A stretch of DNA of 64,000 bases from Trileptium ribeirensis (GCA_030248225.1 JASANE010021189.1:1-64000), one strand, 5' to 3'; counted from the stretch's first letter, positions 21,249 through 34,248 are shown. The notes: generated by a model from the letters alone, not told the origin. A program made the numbers and translations.

Positions 21249-23073
21249 TGTAACAGGTCCATTTTTTGGACAGCAAAAGGGGAAAGTGGCCTCTCGGGCG
21301 AGCCCATCATAAATTTTATAAAGAATTAAAGTGTTTTACGCGGCTTCCGGTTACAGTTTTGTGGTGTGAGGGGCATATATATGTTTCGGATTAGACGAGG
21401 GGAATTCCATGATGTGTTAAACACCTGTCGGGGCATGATTTCTGCGATGTTCGCGAAGGAGTACCCAAAATAGGCAGAGCGGGTCCGCTATGGGCTCAAC
21501 TGATAGCCTTGGTTCCAAAGAATTCATCGGTACGTATATTTTTTGTGTCAATTATTTGTTAAATTATTCGATTATGTGTGATTTATTATACTTGCATAGT
21601 TATTTCTTAATAAGTCCGCGGATCCGGATCGGATATCCAAGGTACCGGTCTCATTTTAAAGATCGTAAAATTCTCTATCGAAAATGTTGAGTTCTTTATT
21701 TTTGATTCCCTGACGGTTCCGGAGCTATGGGCAGGAGCCGCAACTTTCAATTCCGATTTTTCTTAATTTTCACTTTCTTTAGTTTTATCAGCTAACTCAG
21801 CCAGCGAAAATGAACGCTGGTAGCTGATAAAATTTTGTCGTTGTAGTTTACCAGTGTATTCTTTAATTTTTAAATTAATATTTTGCTTTTTATACTAATA
21901 ATTTTCAGGAAATTTGCTTATTCGCTGCTCGCTTTAGGGCGAACAGCCACCGTTTTTGTGGTCCTCACTCATGAGGGAGGTCGTGACGGGTGTCCGTCAC
22001 GGCCAATTTTTTCTATCAAAAATCAGGGCGAATGGTTTTACGCGGGGTAGGGCTTTTACTATACATATTATGCCGTTCGGGTAGTCGTACCATCCTACTT
22101 ACTCGCGGGTCGGGTATGGCAAGGGCTGAGCAAACCCGAACGGTTCTACCTATATAATACTAATTTACACGCGCGAAATCGCGAACTTTTCTCTAACATT
22201 TCATCAAATCGGCTATCGGTTTCTCATGGCTATATACACCTCTACAATTGTAGCTATCAAAGGTACTGCAACATACATCAATAACATAGAAATAGCATAA
22301 AATCGCAATGGCATTACATGCCAATATGTGCCTTTATGGCCATAATTAACAAAACGAATATAAATGATACCCAAATAACAGTATATACGGTTACAACAAT
22401 TCACGTATGATCCAGGGTACTAATCAAGTATACGAAATCAATACGATCAATTTATCAATAGGTATGTGCGAGAACAACTATATGAATGGTACATACAATC
22501 GATACACTCATGGTTATGGTATATGAATCAAATACGCAAATGGGTGCCATTATGGCATACAGAAATGGTATGATACTCATAAAGCGACAACAGCAATAGC
22601 ATACAAATCATGCCAATGGGTGCCTTTATAGCAAAACAATCAATATGGTACAACCAAGAACAACAATAATGATATTACCATTAATTGTTCCTGAAATAGC
22701 AACAATTCGCATTCTGATCACTAAAATGTCGACGGTTCAAACCGAAATACTGAAAATGCATATTGCGATTCCTGATCGGTACTGTACATAGTGATCATAA
22801 CTGAAGCGACCACGGGGATTCATGCAGTCGGTTCACTTAAACGAGGAATCAATACGCGGTTTTCTTGGGTACAAAAGGTCGACGGTTTTCAAGACTGTTC
22901 CGACTGTGCGCATGGGTACTCCGATGAGTGAAAAGGGCCTCGTGTTCTTTCGAAGCCGTTCATGTAGGGCATTCCACTTATGGAGATATCCGTGGCTGAA
23001 TTCGTAAATGCTGGTCATTAGACTGTGGCCAGGATAATCCTATCTCGTAACGATCCAACATGGATGTGTTACA
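21249..23073 (+). repeat. R2 dispersed repeat, copy A (1.8 kb, stem-loop rich)
   Basis: It starts TGTAACAGGTCC and ends GTGTTACA, with ATATGTAACA forming short inverted termini. Homologous copies lie at 38355-40786 and about 45350-47196. The shared landmarks are CCAGCG/CGCTGG, GCTGNTCGC/GCGAACAGC and GTGACGG/CCGTCAC stem-loops at 21783-22000. An AT-rich half follows with GTGCCTTTATGGCC-type motifs (22328, 22541, 22621), then one ATGCTGGTCATT...GGCCAGGAT unit. There is no conserved ORF. Confidence 0.85.
21783..22000 (+). other. Cluster of stem-loops in R2 copy A
   Basis: The strongest is TTTTATCAGCTA paired with TAGCTGATAAAA around an inner CCAGCG/CGCTGG stem (21783-21832). Next are GCTGCTCGC/GCGAACAGC (21924-21947), CCTCA/TGAGG (about 21963-21976) and GTGACGG/CCGTCAC (21983-22000). 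Equivalent stems occur in the other R2 copies. Confidence 0.75.
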
Positions 23074-23300
23074 TATACGATACGTGAATATTGATACGGT
23101 AAAAGAAAGAACAGGATATAATGCAACAGGTTATGACAAATCAGGAAGGGTATCATTGAACAATCGACATGGGTACAACATAAGCAAGAATATACATTGA
23201 CATAGGTGCAAGTTTGTGAGTTTACGAAGGGTACGACTCCTAATATTGGTACATTTGCCGCGATCACCGTTTGCCGTTCAAAAGACCCAATCATGATTGT
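23074..23300 (+). repeat. Tail segment after R2 copy A
   Basis: It shares order and wording with 61280-61450 (after R3 copy D) and, inverted, with 18595-18700: a tgaacaatcgacatgggtac-type block, then gtgcaagtttgtgagtttac, then gggtacgactc. Confidence 0.75.
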
Positions 23301-24124
23301 GTGTATATACGTATATCTCGGAGTATAATAAATTCATTCCTGGGAGTACCAAATCCCCAAAACCTCAAAGCATTGAAATCTCGCCACTGGAACAAAGAAT
23401 AATTGTCGCTTTCTATGTGGTCGATACAACTTCGTGAAGAATTATAAGTGTATGCGTGCCGAATCTAATCGAAAACTTGTTCACCGTCATGTCTAGTCAT
23501 TTGAATGAATTGCACCATTTTAGGAGTCGTTTATCGGTTGCATTGTATATGTATGTCGATGTTGTTGTTACAATTCGAAGTTGTCGTTGCTTTGTCGTAT
23601 ATTATACCATAATTGTATTTTGCACTGTATTGTATATCCGCATGTGTACCGTTACCGTTTCATTCGATGCAGAGTAGGATAAGCAAACTCGAACTAGCAC
23701 AAACTCCCTATTTTCTTTCAACTGTTCTCGAAGCGTACTTTGGACCCCCAATATTTTGCCGATTGAATTTATCCGCCCTTAGCTTGCCCGAACCAGCACC
23801 TAGCATCGACCGAGCAGTTGGCATTTTGGCGCATTCCGGTCTGGCCATAACTGGTCGTCTCACGATCCACCCTTATTGTTGCCCCACCCGTATCGAGTAG
23901 TATAAGCGCAGCCACCGTCGAAAAGCCTAACAGCGATTAGCAAACAGCTTTAATCCTAATCCCATGGCTATGAGCGTTCAATTAAGATGGCGACAACCCC
24001 GATATTGAAATCCAGACCCGAACTGTAGTTATAACGTACATAGACCTACGTCGTGGATTAATCACTATGATCTTACCTTGTTCACTGTCGTATTAACAAA
24101 TATTACCGTGTGTTTATGTACGAA
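23301..24124. other. Unassigned sequence between repeats
   Basis: I see no gene and no clear match elsewhere in the window. The open frames at 23456-23900 have no recognisable domain. Confidence 0.4.
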
Positions 24125-24800
24125 TCGCTTCTCAATAAATATTGATTGAAGAACCCATGCTGTCACCGTGTTCTGATGTTTTCGGTAGCGATACGTACTG
24201 AGAGGGATTTACAATCGTCGCGCCTGATCGACGGCCTGCGTTCAAGTTTGACGTCAAAAGGTCACAAGCTTTAGCGTGGTTCGCCTAATCCCACGATGTA
24301 CCGGTACGACTCGTGCGGCGTGTAAATTTTTTCCGTCACTCCCCGCTGCATCGTCGATGTTAGATTAGAAATGATCATTTCGACCGTCTGCTCGCCAAGG
24401 TTGAACGGACCAGTTACAATCTGACGTAAAACGTCCAAGGGTTGGCGGACCCTAGTGGGGGCTACTGGTCAAAATAAACTAACCCATCGACGCCTTGACA
24501 CTTCCAGGTGGAACGATGATAGGGAATAGTGGTATGGTCTCTTTGGCGTGTGAACAGGTGACAGAGCTAAACTACCTAGGGGCCTCAAATTTAGTACCGC
24601 CTAGACTGTGTGTGCAACCCTTCCGGCAACATCAGACCACGTCCTCTGAAGTGCTCTTGCGGCTTGCTAAGCTCCATAGCTTCCTGGGACCGGCCAAAAG
24701 GAAAATGTACGCCCATTAGGCCCGCCCTTGAGGCTACGATAGCCAGGATCGTATTGGCATTGTGTTGGAAATGGGCAATGCAGCAGCGTCACGTCTGCTA
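24125..24800 (-). repeat. R3 dispersed repeat, copy C, inverted and partial
   Basis: The block ending near cttccaggtggaacgatgat at 24500 is the reverse complement of atcgttccacctggaagtgt in the other R3 copies, and gtagcgatacgtactgagag at 24185 reverses their cagtacgtatcgctac block. The first 150 bp or so are the most diverged. Confidence 0.82.
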
Positions 24801-27745
24801 CAAAAGGGAGCGCAGGAAGTTCAATTTGGAACTTAGAAATAGGCACCTAGCAGCACAGACTAGCCGCATTTGCTCGTTGGACGAGTAATATATGGCTTAC
24901 ATAATAAATGAAGACCTTAGACTCTATGGTTCGGCCACCATATTCAAAAACAACGTGGAAGTGTTCACTTCACAGGTAAGACTAAAGTATAAACTGTTGT
25001 ATACAATGCTTAAGACGTACAAAAGTGACCACTATTTCAACAAGTTGCAGGTAAATTCACTAACATAAATAGCAACAAGTTGTATGAATTTTATGCTCAT
25101 ACACTAGGCATGTTCTCATGACAATTTACGCTTGATTGCCAAAAACAAAGTAGTTGAATGGAAGTTAATCGACTCACTTGCGGCAATGGCAAAACAAAAG
25201 GGAAAGAATCGCATGATGAACCAACGAGTGCGCTTCCATAAGCCATAATGCCTTTGTAGGAATTTTTTCGGACAAAACCGTAAAGAAACTCGGATTAAGT
25301 GCCCACATCTGCGAAAAGATAATGTTAATAATTATTGTTTGTGTTATAAAACATACAATTTCAAATTTTCCCTTGTCAAAAACTGGGACCAGTAAACCTT
25401 GAAAACCTAACTACTTTGCAGTAAATATTTTACAATACTGTGTACTCTGAAACGAAATCTAATGGCTGGCTGCAGTTTTAGTGATTTTTAACATCACGTG
25501 GCTTGCTTTTCCTGGATTATTCCTGGGAGCATCACCGGTGTGCAGTTCGCAAATGGGACTGGCCTGTCCACGGCCTTCCGAATAGATGGGGTGGGACTTC
25601 ACAGATGTTTATTCTCGAAGGAAATTACAAAGTGATGGGGAATATATATTGTGTAAAATGCTAAATACTTCCATATTTTCATGTACTTTTACTGTCGTAC
25701 AAGTATTTTCAGGGTATAAAAAGCCGCTTAGCATTAGAAATTGTGCTAATTAATGTTTATAAAACATTTTGGATATAGAAAACATAAATTTAGACATGAA
25801 AAATTTTTGGATTTTGTCGAACATGGGGGTATGGGCGAGGGAGGTGTACATAAAATAAAACCTCAATAACATGGGTGACTTGGAAAGCGCGGAAGGGTTC
25901 CCCCACTGTAAACAGGCCAATGCGGGATGGAAACGGAAAATACATGAAAAAATTCCCTCAGATAATAAAGTATAGTATCTGACTATTGTGCTTATAAAAG
26001 GGGAAAATTTAGCGATCTTTTGACGCGCTGACAGAAATTTGAAAATTCTTAGCCATTTAGGGAAAATTTCGCACCAGAAAATTTTATTATTCCACAATAT
26101 TTTGTAATACTTAGTAGCGGAAATTACCTACAGCAGGGTATTTTCATTTTGCAAAATTCGTGATTCAGTTTTCTGAAAAATAAAAATAATTATCGCCATG
26201 CTGAAAACGTGCAATTTTTACAACACACGGGGAACTAAACCAAATAAATTGTCGTCTCGTTTATAATTAATATATCTGTCTGAAATATACAGTATATTAA
26301 AATACACTGAAAAGTGTATATCTTAAAACTGCTAGTATACATCTTAAAACTGATGTGTTTATTTATGCGCGTTACATGAACACACCCTAAAAAGACAAGC
26401 TGTTATGAAGATATATCGAAAAAGAAAAGTATTATGAAGATATATCAAAAAAACAAGCACAGTGTAGCAACCGAAAATAATCCATTTCAAAGTGTCGATC
26501 GTTTTGATGTTCTCGCAGTTGCTCCTGGTGTTTTTGTACAGCCATCCTTTATGATTTCAATGCATAATTTAAATTTCTCGTCAAGAAAAAATGTGTAATG
26601 TGTACTGAATAAAACGAAAATTACGCAAAAATATGACAAAAAACCTGCATGGTCCTCGCAGGCATGGAATGGCGAGGCCAAAATTTACCACGGCGGCATG
26701 AACTGCTGGAACCTGGGGGAGGTAGAAACATTTGGGGACCTTCTGCCACATTTGGAAAAGTCATAAAAAATACACCGATTTTTCAGCTCCAACACGAAAA
26801 AAGTCGCATATTAACTGAGCTGATAAAAATGTCTGGAGGTGTGCTCAACTGTGGACATCTGGGGTAGGTCAACATACCTCCGTAGCAAAGTCAGTTAGAC
26901 AACCCTATACAAATTAGATAAAAATATAACGCATTCTATGCCAAATTATTTTCTTCCTTATCGCAAATCACTAAGATCCAAAGTTTCCTAACTGTAGATA
27001 TGTTTCGTATTTCGTAGCACGGTTGTAGTTTTCCAAAACGTACTGTGATTATTATATGTTTAACAAAGACTACCCCAGAGATTCCAAATTGAAAAATTGG
27101 TGTTTCTTGTTGCACTTGTACAAGTAGCTATACTAGAAGGTGCTTCTACCCACGATTAATCAGCGAGCGGTATCACTGCAAGCAAACGGCGTTTACAGTC
27201 ACAGATGCGCTCAAACGAGTCAATTCATCATTTTTGCCAGCATCTAAACCTTTTATATTCGCAGATTTAACAAATTACTACATTACATTGAAACACGCAA
27301 AAACACGCACAGATACAGATTATGTATATGCGGAAAAAATACTTCTTAAAAATTGATGCTGCTGCCACTTAGGTGTAGCCACGTCACTTAAGCTTTTTTA
27401 CTATTACCGTTAGTGCAAAGTTGTGACAAAAATGTCATTGGAAAAGGCTCAAATGAAATATACTATTTCTGTTCCTTGATGGAATCGTTTGAAATAATAC
27501 GAATCGCGTTCTATCTTACCTGCACAATGCCCAACGTTGCAATTACATATCGTCGACGGTTCCTTGTGATGGTTTTTGATGGCATTCCACTGTTATTGGT
27601 GTTGCTAAATACGCCGAAACAGTTTCAGTTAAAGCTGATTAACATCCTTGATACAATTTCACATCTATTGTTCGTACTTGCTGATACTGTTCGTACACCC
27701 GCGGCACAGTTTCAGAATGACAATTGTCCGAAAATAAAAACATAA
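24801..27745. other. About 3 kb without a recognised gene or repeat
   Basis: The stretch is AT-rich with scattered short open frames on both strands, none with a recognisable motif, conserved start or splice context. It does not match the dispersed repeats of this window. Confidence 0.4.
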
Positions 27746-29745
27746 TTAGTAGTAAGTGGGTTCGTCGTCATCAACATCATCGTTGTCAGCTGCTCGAGCT
27801 TCCGAGTCGACGTATGGTAGATTCTCGTAAAATTCCACTGCTGCCGGATCATTGACTATACGATCATTTCCAACGAAAAGAGATAAAAAATCGTTGCGTT
27901 TCTGTTTACTGATAGGAATGCGACCGCTTAGAGCGTTGTTGAGTTTAATAGCTTTAGCAGTTGTGTATCGTCTCGTCTCTTTGGTTGACGCAATTCCGAT
28001 TTCCTTGAACGTTTCGTCAGTGTATTCAGTTTTGTAGAATATCGTTGTCGGATATTCCTTTCGAAATCGAAAGAATTTGATTTTGTTGATGTTGACTGGT
28101 TCACCATCCAGATTTCGCGAGTGTTGTGCAATCATTTCTTTGCTAAGCTGCTTGAGGTCTTTCACGTCATTCTGCTGGAGCCAAACAACCTGGTATGGCA
28201 ATGTGCCAGGTTTTTGGCGACTACTGCCGATTACGACTTCCCAGTCACGTGGCGTTCGTACAACCGTTTGTGCATTACTAGAGGCCGCAGATGTGCTGTT
28301 TTTTCTGGAATGTTCAATCGCTGCATGCATGCTGTCGACATCCATGTAGGAGTGACCGCGTTCCATGAACTTCTGGTCGATGATTTTGATATTATCACTA
28401 TTCACTACAGTATGAAGCAACAATGCCATAATTAGCGTATTCCGATTTTGCCCTGGACATGTGTCTGAGAACAACGAAATATGCTCGACGGATGCCACAA
28501 GCGTCTGCAGATACTTTAGCAGACATGATCCGACTTCGTTTGCTCCCCGCTTAGCAGTCGTTTCGTCCCAAAGAAAACAGAACCCGGCTTTGCTAATTTG
28601 CTCGAAAACCGTTAAGTTATACACGGCTAGCTTTCGGCGGTAGAACAGAGGCCCCGCTGAACTACATGGTGTGCTGAGCACGGACTGAAGGTCGAATGTC
28701 GCACTTCTAAAACTATCGCCACCTCCTTTGCTCGCTCGAGCTAACTCTTTGTCAGCAGCTTTTTCTCTATATGCTTCTTCTTTACGTCGTATGTGACTCT
28801 GATATTGCTCTAATTCACTTCCTTCAGCACCTTCTTTGCGTTCGCAAATTACACATGTATCTTTTTTTGGCACGAAAAATCCTATATTGAAATCACGATG
28901 AAAGATTTGCTTGTAAATTGGTTCCTGGACACGTTCGTTCATTGGAACCATCGTTTCTGAACACCAGTGCTCATACAATCTTTAATAGCGTTTTTGACAA
29001 CGGATTGACAGATGTCCAGTGTGGTTATAAAAAACTTTTGGCAAACATTTCGTCGTTGACCCGTCGCTGGTTGCACCAATTTATATTGAAACGCAGCAGA
29101 TCGCGGTTTTTCCGCGCCAAGCTTTCGTCTCTTTATCGCCTTCTCTTCTACGAGGTTTAATATAAAGTTTTTTGTCCAACAAAATCGGCAACAGACCAAT
29201 ACTCCTGGCATATAGAGATCCTGTCTACTTCACTAAATAGAGCGGCGCAGCCGAATCGACACTTGGTACAGTCGACGAGTTTTGGGCGGCGCGCCGGTCG
29301 CTCTCTGCCTTTGTAGTCACAGTACACTTGGCCACTGTTGCGTTTCACGTGAGCACTACGTCTCTTCCATTGTTCCGGTGCTGCGATTTTCCGCCGTTTT
29401 CGTTTTGGTTGAGCGCCGATTTCTTCGGCATCGGAACTCTGATGACTTTCCGGAACAGGTTCTTCACGTTCCTCGACTTCATCGTCTGTATTGCCATTAT
29501 CACCATCATCAGATGGTCGGTAAGACGAATCGTCGTTTCCGTTGTCGCTGAGTTGTTGACCTGTACCGTTATCTGTTTTGTTGAACTTTGATTTTCGGAC
29601 TGCTTGTTGTTCGGAATCGGACTCCGGTATTATTTTTTTATACGTTTCGGAGCTGCTGTCATCATCGATTTGCGGTTCCTATTCCAAGGCGTTGAGCATA
29701 TATTCGATAACGTCTTCAGCGAATTTGGGGCTGTAAGAATTGATT
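27746..29745 (-). pseudogene. DUF7869-like, probable DDE transposase remnant
   Basis: From the 5' end the minus strand gives an acidic/Ser-rich N-terminus after a candidate splice acceptor (ttcttacag, 29744), with one TAG. Then come a basic segment (KRKRRKIAAPEQWKRR) and Cys motif CTKCRFGC near 29270. RNVCQKFFITTLDI follows in a second frame, and the long frame 27746-28978 is third. That last frame holds C-x2-C (TCVICE), FDLQSVLSTPC, FLWDE, RGANEVGSCLLKYL, FSDTCPGQNRN and GHSYMDVDSMHAAIE. This motif series is that of insect DUF7869-type proteins. I infer a DDE/RNase H fold with Asp96, Asp172 and Glu222 of the last frame as candidate catalytic residues. Two frameshifts (near 29170 and 28975) and a probable deletion near the second make it a pseudogene, though the last 410 codons are open. 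Confidence 0.75.
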
Positions 29746-30239
29746 AGCTTTTAGCAATCATACAACATTATTTAAGCATTGTTTAACAAGTTTAACAATT
29801 CTACACATCCAGGATTTAATTAGACAATATTTAGGAAACAACAATTTTTGGAAATCATCCCACGAACTTGGAGAAGGTAATACGATTTCTTAGAAGCATC
29901 CTTGAAAATGAAATGAAAAATTTAGTCAACATACTCTTATTTTATATAGTTATAAACTGCTAACATGACGTTCTAGAAAAATAGTGTAACATGCCAAAAT
30001 ATAGTACGCGCCGGGAATGAGTGTAGCCTTTCAACAGAGCGAGCATAGATATCACATTTTGAATAACGGTGGATCAGCGATTAGCGACAGTGGAGTACTG
30101 TAATTAACTGGCAAGTCAATGTTATATATATGTATAAATATAGCTTGAGGAGGTCTGATTATCAGAGGCGTAACTACAGATCCCGTATCTACAAATACTC
30201 ATCTGCATTTCACCAACCACCCAATATATTTGCCTTACC

Positions 30240-30592
30240 AAAGAGCATTGCGGAAGATCTCTGCTTTCTCTGAGTTGCCATCGATATAACAGTAGCTCAT
30301 TGCCGCTTCTAAATATCTGATGAAATGAGCCGTCGTTGTGCTAGCTTAGTAGTTTAGCTTGGTCCGGATTATCGAATGGGATGACATTTGCTGTTAAAGG
30401 TAGAGTCGACCATGTATCCGAAAACCACCATACAAACAGTCTACCGGATTTCACCGGTTTTGTTGCTGTACTAGGATCTCCAATTATCGCCGGCCAAAAT
30501 TTTTTAGCCCACATGACGAAAACCCAGTCATCAGTGTTAAATTTATATGATTTAGATGGTTTTGATACTCGTTTACGAGCCATTGTGCTCTA
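30240..30592 (-). pseudogene. PWWP-domain exon upstream of the transposase
   Basis: An ATG in a strong context (A at -3, G at +4) at 30583 opens a frame with a basic N-terminus. It then reads DDWVFVMWAKKFWPAIIGDP (residues 18-37), later RLFVWWFSD and VIPFDNP. This is the PWWP fold: Trp-Ala-Lys then Trp-Pro, then an aromatic Phe-x-Trp-Phe strand. PWWP domains bind methylated histone H3 (often Lys36) together with DNA. The frame stops at a TAG (30341), but shifting by one base it continues as YLEAAMSYCYIDG and AEIFRNALW up to a TTTG|GTAAGG donor near 30243, so the exon carries one frameshift or stop. It lies 0.5 kb upstream of the transposase acceptor on the same strand and may be its first exon. 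Confidence 0.65.
30244..30246 (-). promoter_or_regulatory. Candidate splice donor of the PWWP exon
   Basis: CTTTG|GTAAGG follows an open frame on the minus strand. It pairs in orientation with the candidate acceptor ttcttacag at about 29744, giving an intron of about 500 bp. Confidence 0.45.
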
Positions 30593-31684
30593 TTACAGAT
30601 TGGTATGTAGCATAATTACGCTTGTACTAATTTAATTTTAATTAACGTTATTTTTTCAGTAAATTCTAATATTCTTGCTAGTACTAATAATACACTGAAA
30701 TACTGACGTATAACTATATATATACAGCCAGTACACATGTACTGGGTGTACATACATCAAGATAGAACAATATACGACATTACAAAAATAAGAAACATTC
30801 TGGTTGTAGTTTACGGTGAGCCCTAGACACCGCCCTACTGGTCGGGCTAAACGTACGTGGTATTGGAGCTCACAATTTTCGGTTTTACTTTATAGACTAG
30901 ACACCCATCTATGAGGTGCAGCATAGCTGTTAAGCATACTGAGTGTTCAAACAACACAAATTCACCGGCCACCTAGTGTTGAATTGTAACAGGAGCTATT
31001 ATATGTGTTATATACGATGTTGTTTAGTACATCTGGACAAAAAGCTAATAGCTTTTGAGCATTGCAGGATTTCTTTGGCAGCTTACTACACAAAGAGATG
31101 TATTATTAGAATGTCTTTATTCCTCGTGGCGCACTATAGCTTTTTCAGCACATTATTATAAATAATTTCTTTAAAAGAAAATAGGCTGAAGTGCGCTTAA
31201 GCTTGTTTTTAGAATAATCCGGAAAACAGTGAAACAGCTTATAATAACTTAAGCTGTTTTTCCGTTTGAATTGCGGCTTAAGCCTTTTTGTTACATCTTT
31301 ACGTGTCTAATTAATGATCAAATCACTTAAATCCCTTCACCATTAAACGCGCAGTGTTCGACTTGATGTAGCCGTGCATTTATCGTATTTTGACCTAATA
31401 TGTTACTTAAGCGTTTTTACCTTTATACGGCCGATATATATTCAAACGAATCATCTCATTCTTTTTAGCATCCTGGGGAAGTTTTATAACCACAAATGCA
31501 ACAAATTATGACATTAGCTTGAAAAGCACGGAATCTTATAAACCTCATGGAATCTCATAGGATACAGTACCATTCAAAAAGAGTAGATCGGTCACAAACA
31601 CACTCAAATAAATTACTTCAGCTTGCTCAAAAACCTTTGCAGTAGCAGATAACAAAATACGAAATTACATTGAAAATGACGAAA
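30593..31684. other. AT-rich stretch without a gene
   Basis: No coding region or shared repeat is recognised. The 5' flank of the PWWP exon would contain its promoter, but no element can be picked out. Confidence 0.35.
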
Positions 31685-31762
31685 TCATGCATAGTTCTTT
31701 GGAGAGGGGGTCCCTGGGGATACAATATAGTCAAACTCCAACCAAAATACAATACGAAAAAA

Positions 31763-32022
31763 ACATACCGCAATTACAGAGTTTTTAGCGTTTCCTATTT
31801 CAGCCAGTACCGTCAGCAGAAACAAGACTCGGTTCTTTAATGCACCAGCGCTTGCATGAATAAATGAGTTATTTCCCAAAAATGGATTTTTGTCTACCAA
31901 ATGAACTTCCAAATGATCTTGCGATAAAGTCATCTGCTTGCCATCTTCCATCGTCTGACAAGATATTTCTGTCAAATCCCTCATTTTTAGCAAACACGCT
32001 TCAATTTCACCCATTAAGTGCC
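31763..32022 (-). CDS. Candidate internal exon of unknown function
   Basis: On the minus strand a pyrimidine-rich acceptor (tttttattgcag) ends near 32022. An open frame of about 85 codons follows, up to a CG|GTATGT donor near 31763. The peptide includes EIEACLLKMRDLTEIS, then NPFLGNNSFIHASAGALKNR, then a hydrophobic stretch. Both splice signals are close to consensus and the frame is open throughout, so this could be an exon of a host gene whose other exons lie outside or are not recognisable. I do not recognise a domain. It could also be chance. Confidence 0.35.
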
Positions 32023-32024
32023 TG

Positions 32025-33760
32025 CAATAAAAATTTAATTGACATAAATTTGTTAAAAATAACAGGTGACCATGAGTTAGTTATATTAAAGTATTGGGTA
32101 TGAAGGTATGAAATGTCCAAGTTACCGTTTTTGTGCATTAGCAAACAGTGTATGTCAAAGCACAAGCCGACACAGAAAACTGCACATTCCTTGAAGTACC
32201 CTGGAGTGTGACCGTAGTATAATGTCCATGATTATGCGGGGCAGTGGTATAGATAACCGGCCGTCATTCCGACGTACTGTTATGCCGTGAGAAGCGCGCG
32301 GATGCCCACTTATCATATTCAATATGTTCTAATAATGAGTGCTGCAGCTAATCACTGTTCCGCTAACGGATCCTGGAAGGCTTCAAGATTCATGTCCGAT
32401 TAGAAGCTACAAAATTTTCATACTTATTTATACAGAATGGTGTGTTTTAGTTACGGTGAATCAAACTTCTCACTGAATTTCATTTCTAACATTTTGTTTT
32501 TTATTGTTAAAAGATCGAAGCATTTAGGCCATAACATCGGTAAGGATGATTTAATGATCTTGGATAAAAAACTATTTAATTTACTAGAAACAGTTACCTG
32601 AAAACTTCCTGTAATGTAGTAACGCCTTTCGGTGTAGCTAACAACCGATATAATACCAACATTTTCTTTTGAACCTAAACAAAAAATTATATACTAATAA
32701 AACTCACGGAACGAGTATGGATACTCTGTGCTCACCGACTATTTCGCCATTCCAAACTCTGGCACTGTGCCCACTTAAAGACCCACGATAGCAATTATAC
32801 ACGGACTATACTTCAACAGCAAACGCAACGATCATTTGAGTCAAATATCAAAATCTAATTACTCTTTATTTCTATTTCCTATGACCAAAAAAACGAAAAC
32901 TTTTTACATTTATAAATCACAAATTTTAAGAGAAATGATACTTTGAAGAGTAATTTTTATGTTGAAGGACGTCAACATTTGCCTATTTGAAGCACATCTC
33001 GCAAATACAATAATTGGTTTTATCGTATACAGCTACAAAAAACCTATACACATTCTAACGACCTAGATACGTTTATATTGACACAGCGGTAAAATGTAAC
33101 TATTATCGGTGTCAAAATTTATCAAATTTTCCTCGGGTGCTGTCCCACAGGGTTAAAATTCACAACGTCTGGCGTTCAAACAACGAAACCATCGTGTGTT
33201 TAACAGGTTAAATAAGACTATATCTCTATCGTTCATCTTGAAAAAGCAAAAAATTTGCTTTATAAAAATTTTGAAAATTTCACTGATATGAGGGTATTTC
33301 TTAAAATTCGACTCAGCTCGGAAATAAAAGCGCATAAAAGCAAGGTTGTAGCTCTCCATAAGAAATTAACTCATTTTCTGGATCCCATACCTCTGTTAAG
33401 AGTTATAACCGAAAATGCTGGGTGACCCCAAATGACCAAAATGAAAGACTCTAATTCATGTCAGTTGTTGTGTTGAGCATACATTCCCTTCATTGTGCTG
33501 TGTCGATGACTTCAGACAATGTAGCTTCTGTGAGGACCTAATTTGTATAGTAGACTGTATATCGAGTGGCTACATACTGAAGAAAAGAAAAGTTCAAGAT
33601 TTTGCGAGGTTTTGGTATTGTTGTTGTTGTATTGAAGATAACTGTTCTCCACGTCGGGTTTTTTGTCCATGATTGCATTCAGTCTGGAAAGAATAAAAGT
33701 TTTAAATATCGAAATATCTAGATTGCTAGTGACAAGAATTTCGACATGGTGCCGCAAGCC
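32025..33760. other. AT-rich stretch without a gene
   Basis: No gene or repeat is recognised. The region immediately upstream of the BEL leader may hold a degraded LTR, but no matching 3' LTR exists in the window. Confidence 0.35.
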
Positions 33761-33764
33761 TGGA

Positions 33765-34225
33765 CGTTAATTTGACAATTTTGTGTCAAATAGAGGGCAA
33801 CATCAATCCAGACGGTCGATTGTGATCATCAACTTTTCCGATTTTGCGGTAAAAAGCAAAACCTTGCACACCGACATATCGACGTCCAACGACACAACTG
33901 TGCTTTGCCGATCTTGCAGCAAAGAGTGATCCTGAAAGTGGAACAATCCAGAATCATCAAAAACCGGTTGGTTTGTCTACTTCGTATTAATTTTTTTTTG
34001 AAAAAAAATCGGCTTCGTGTGATATTTGGGGAAGAAAAAGTATATACTGATTTTCCATTGAAGTTCCTCAAATATGTCAATTTTGTGACAAAAAAGCAAC
34101 GTAAAAATCAGATCAGTACATTGTATTCTCAACAACGAATTTGCAAATTTTGTTGCAAATAGAGTTACGTAGCAGCAACATTGGGTAAAAATTGTCAATC
34201 ATGTGGCAAATAGCGTTCTGTAGTA
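33765..34225 (+). repeat. Diverged short repeats in the BEL leader
   Basis: A motif close to ttttgtggcaaatagag recurs about six times (33773, 33835, 33904, 34078, 34141, 34195), mostly 55-75 bp apart. The last lies about 40 bp before the gag start. Their role is unknown. Confidence 0.5.
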
Positions 34226-34248
34226 TAATTACAATAGCGTAACCAAAG

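Noticed and set aside
21783..22000. Hammerhead ribozyme in the R2 stem-loop cluster
   Set aside because: The conserved CTGATGA and GAAA core strands are not present around the stems.
21249..23073. R2 as a solo LTR with a 5-bp duplication
   Set aside because: Termini resemble LTR ends, but the bases flanking copies A and B (gata on the left, tata on the right) are not a duplication and are shared by both copies. I kept it as a possibility only.
27413..27745. 110-codon open frame on the plus strand
   Set aside because: It has no domain, overlaps the 3' flank of the minus-strand transposase remnant, and looks like chance.
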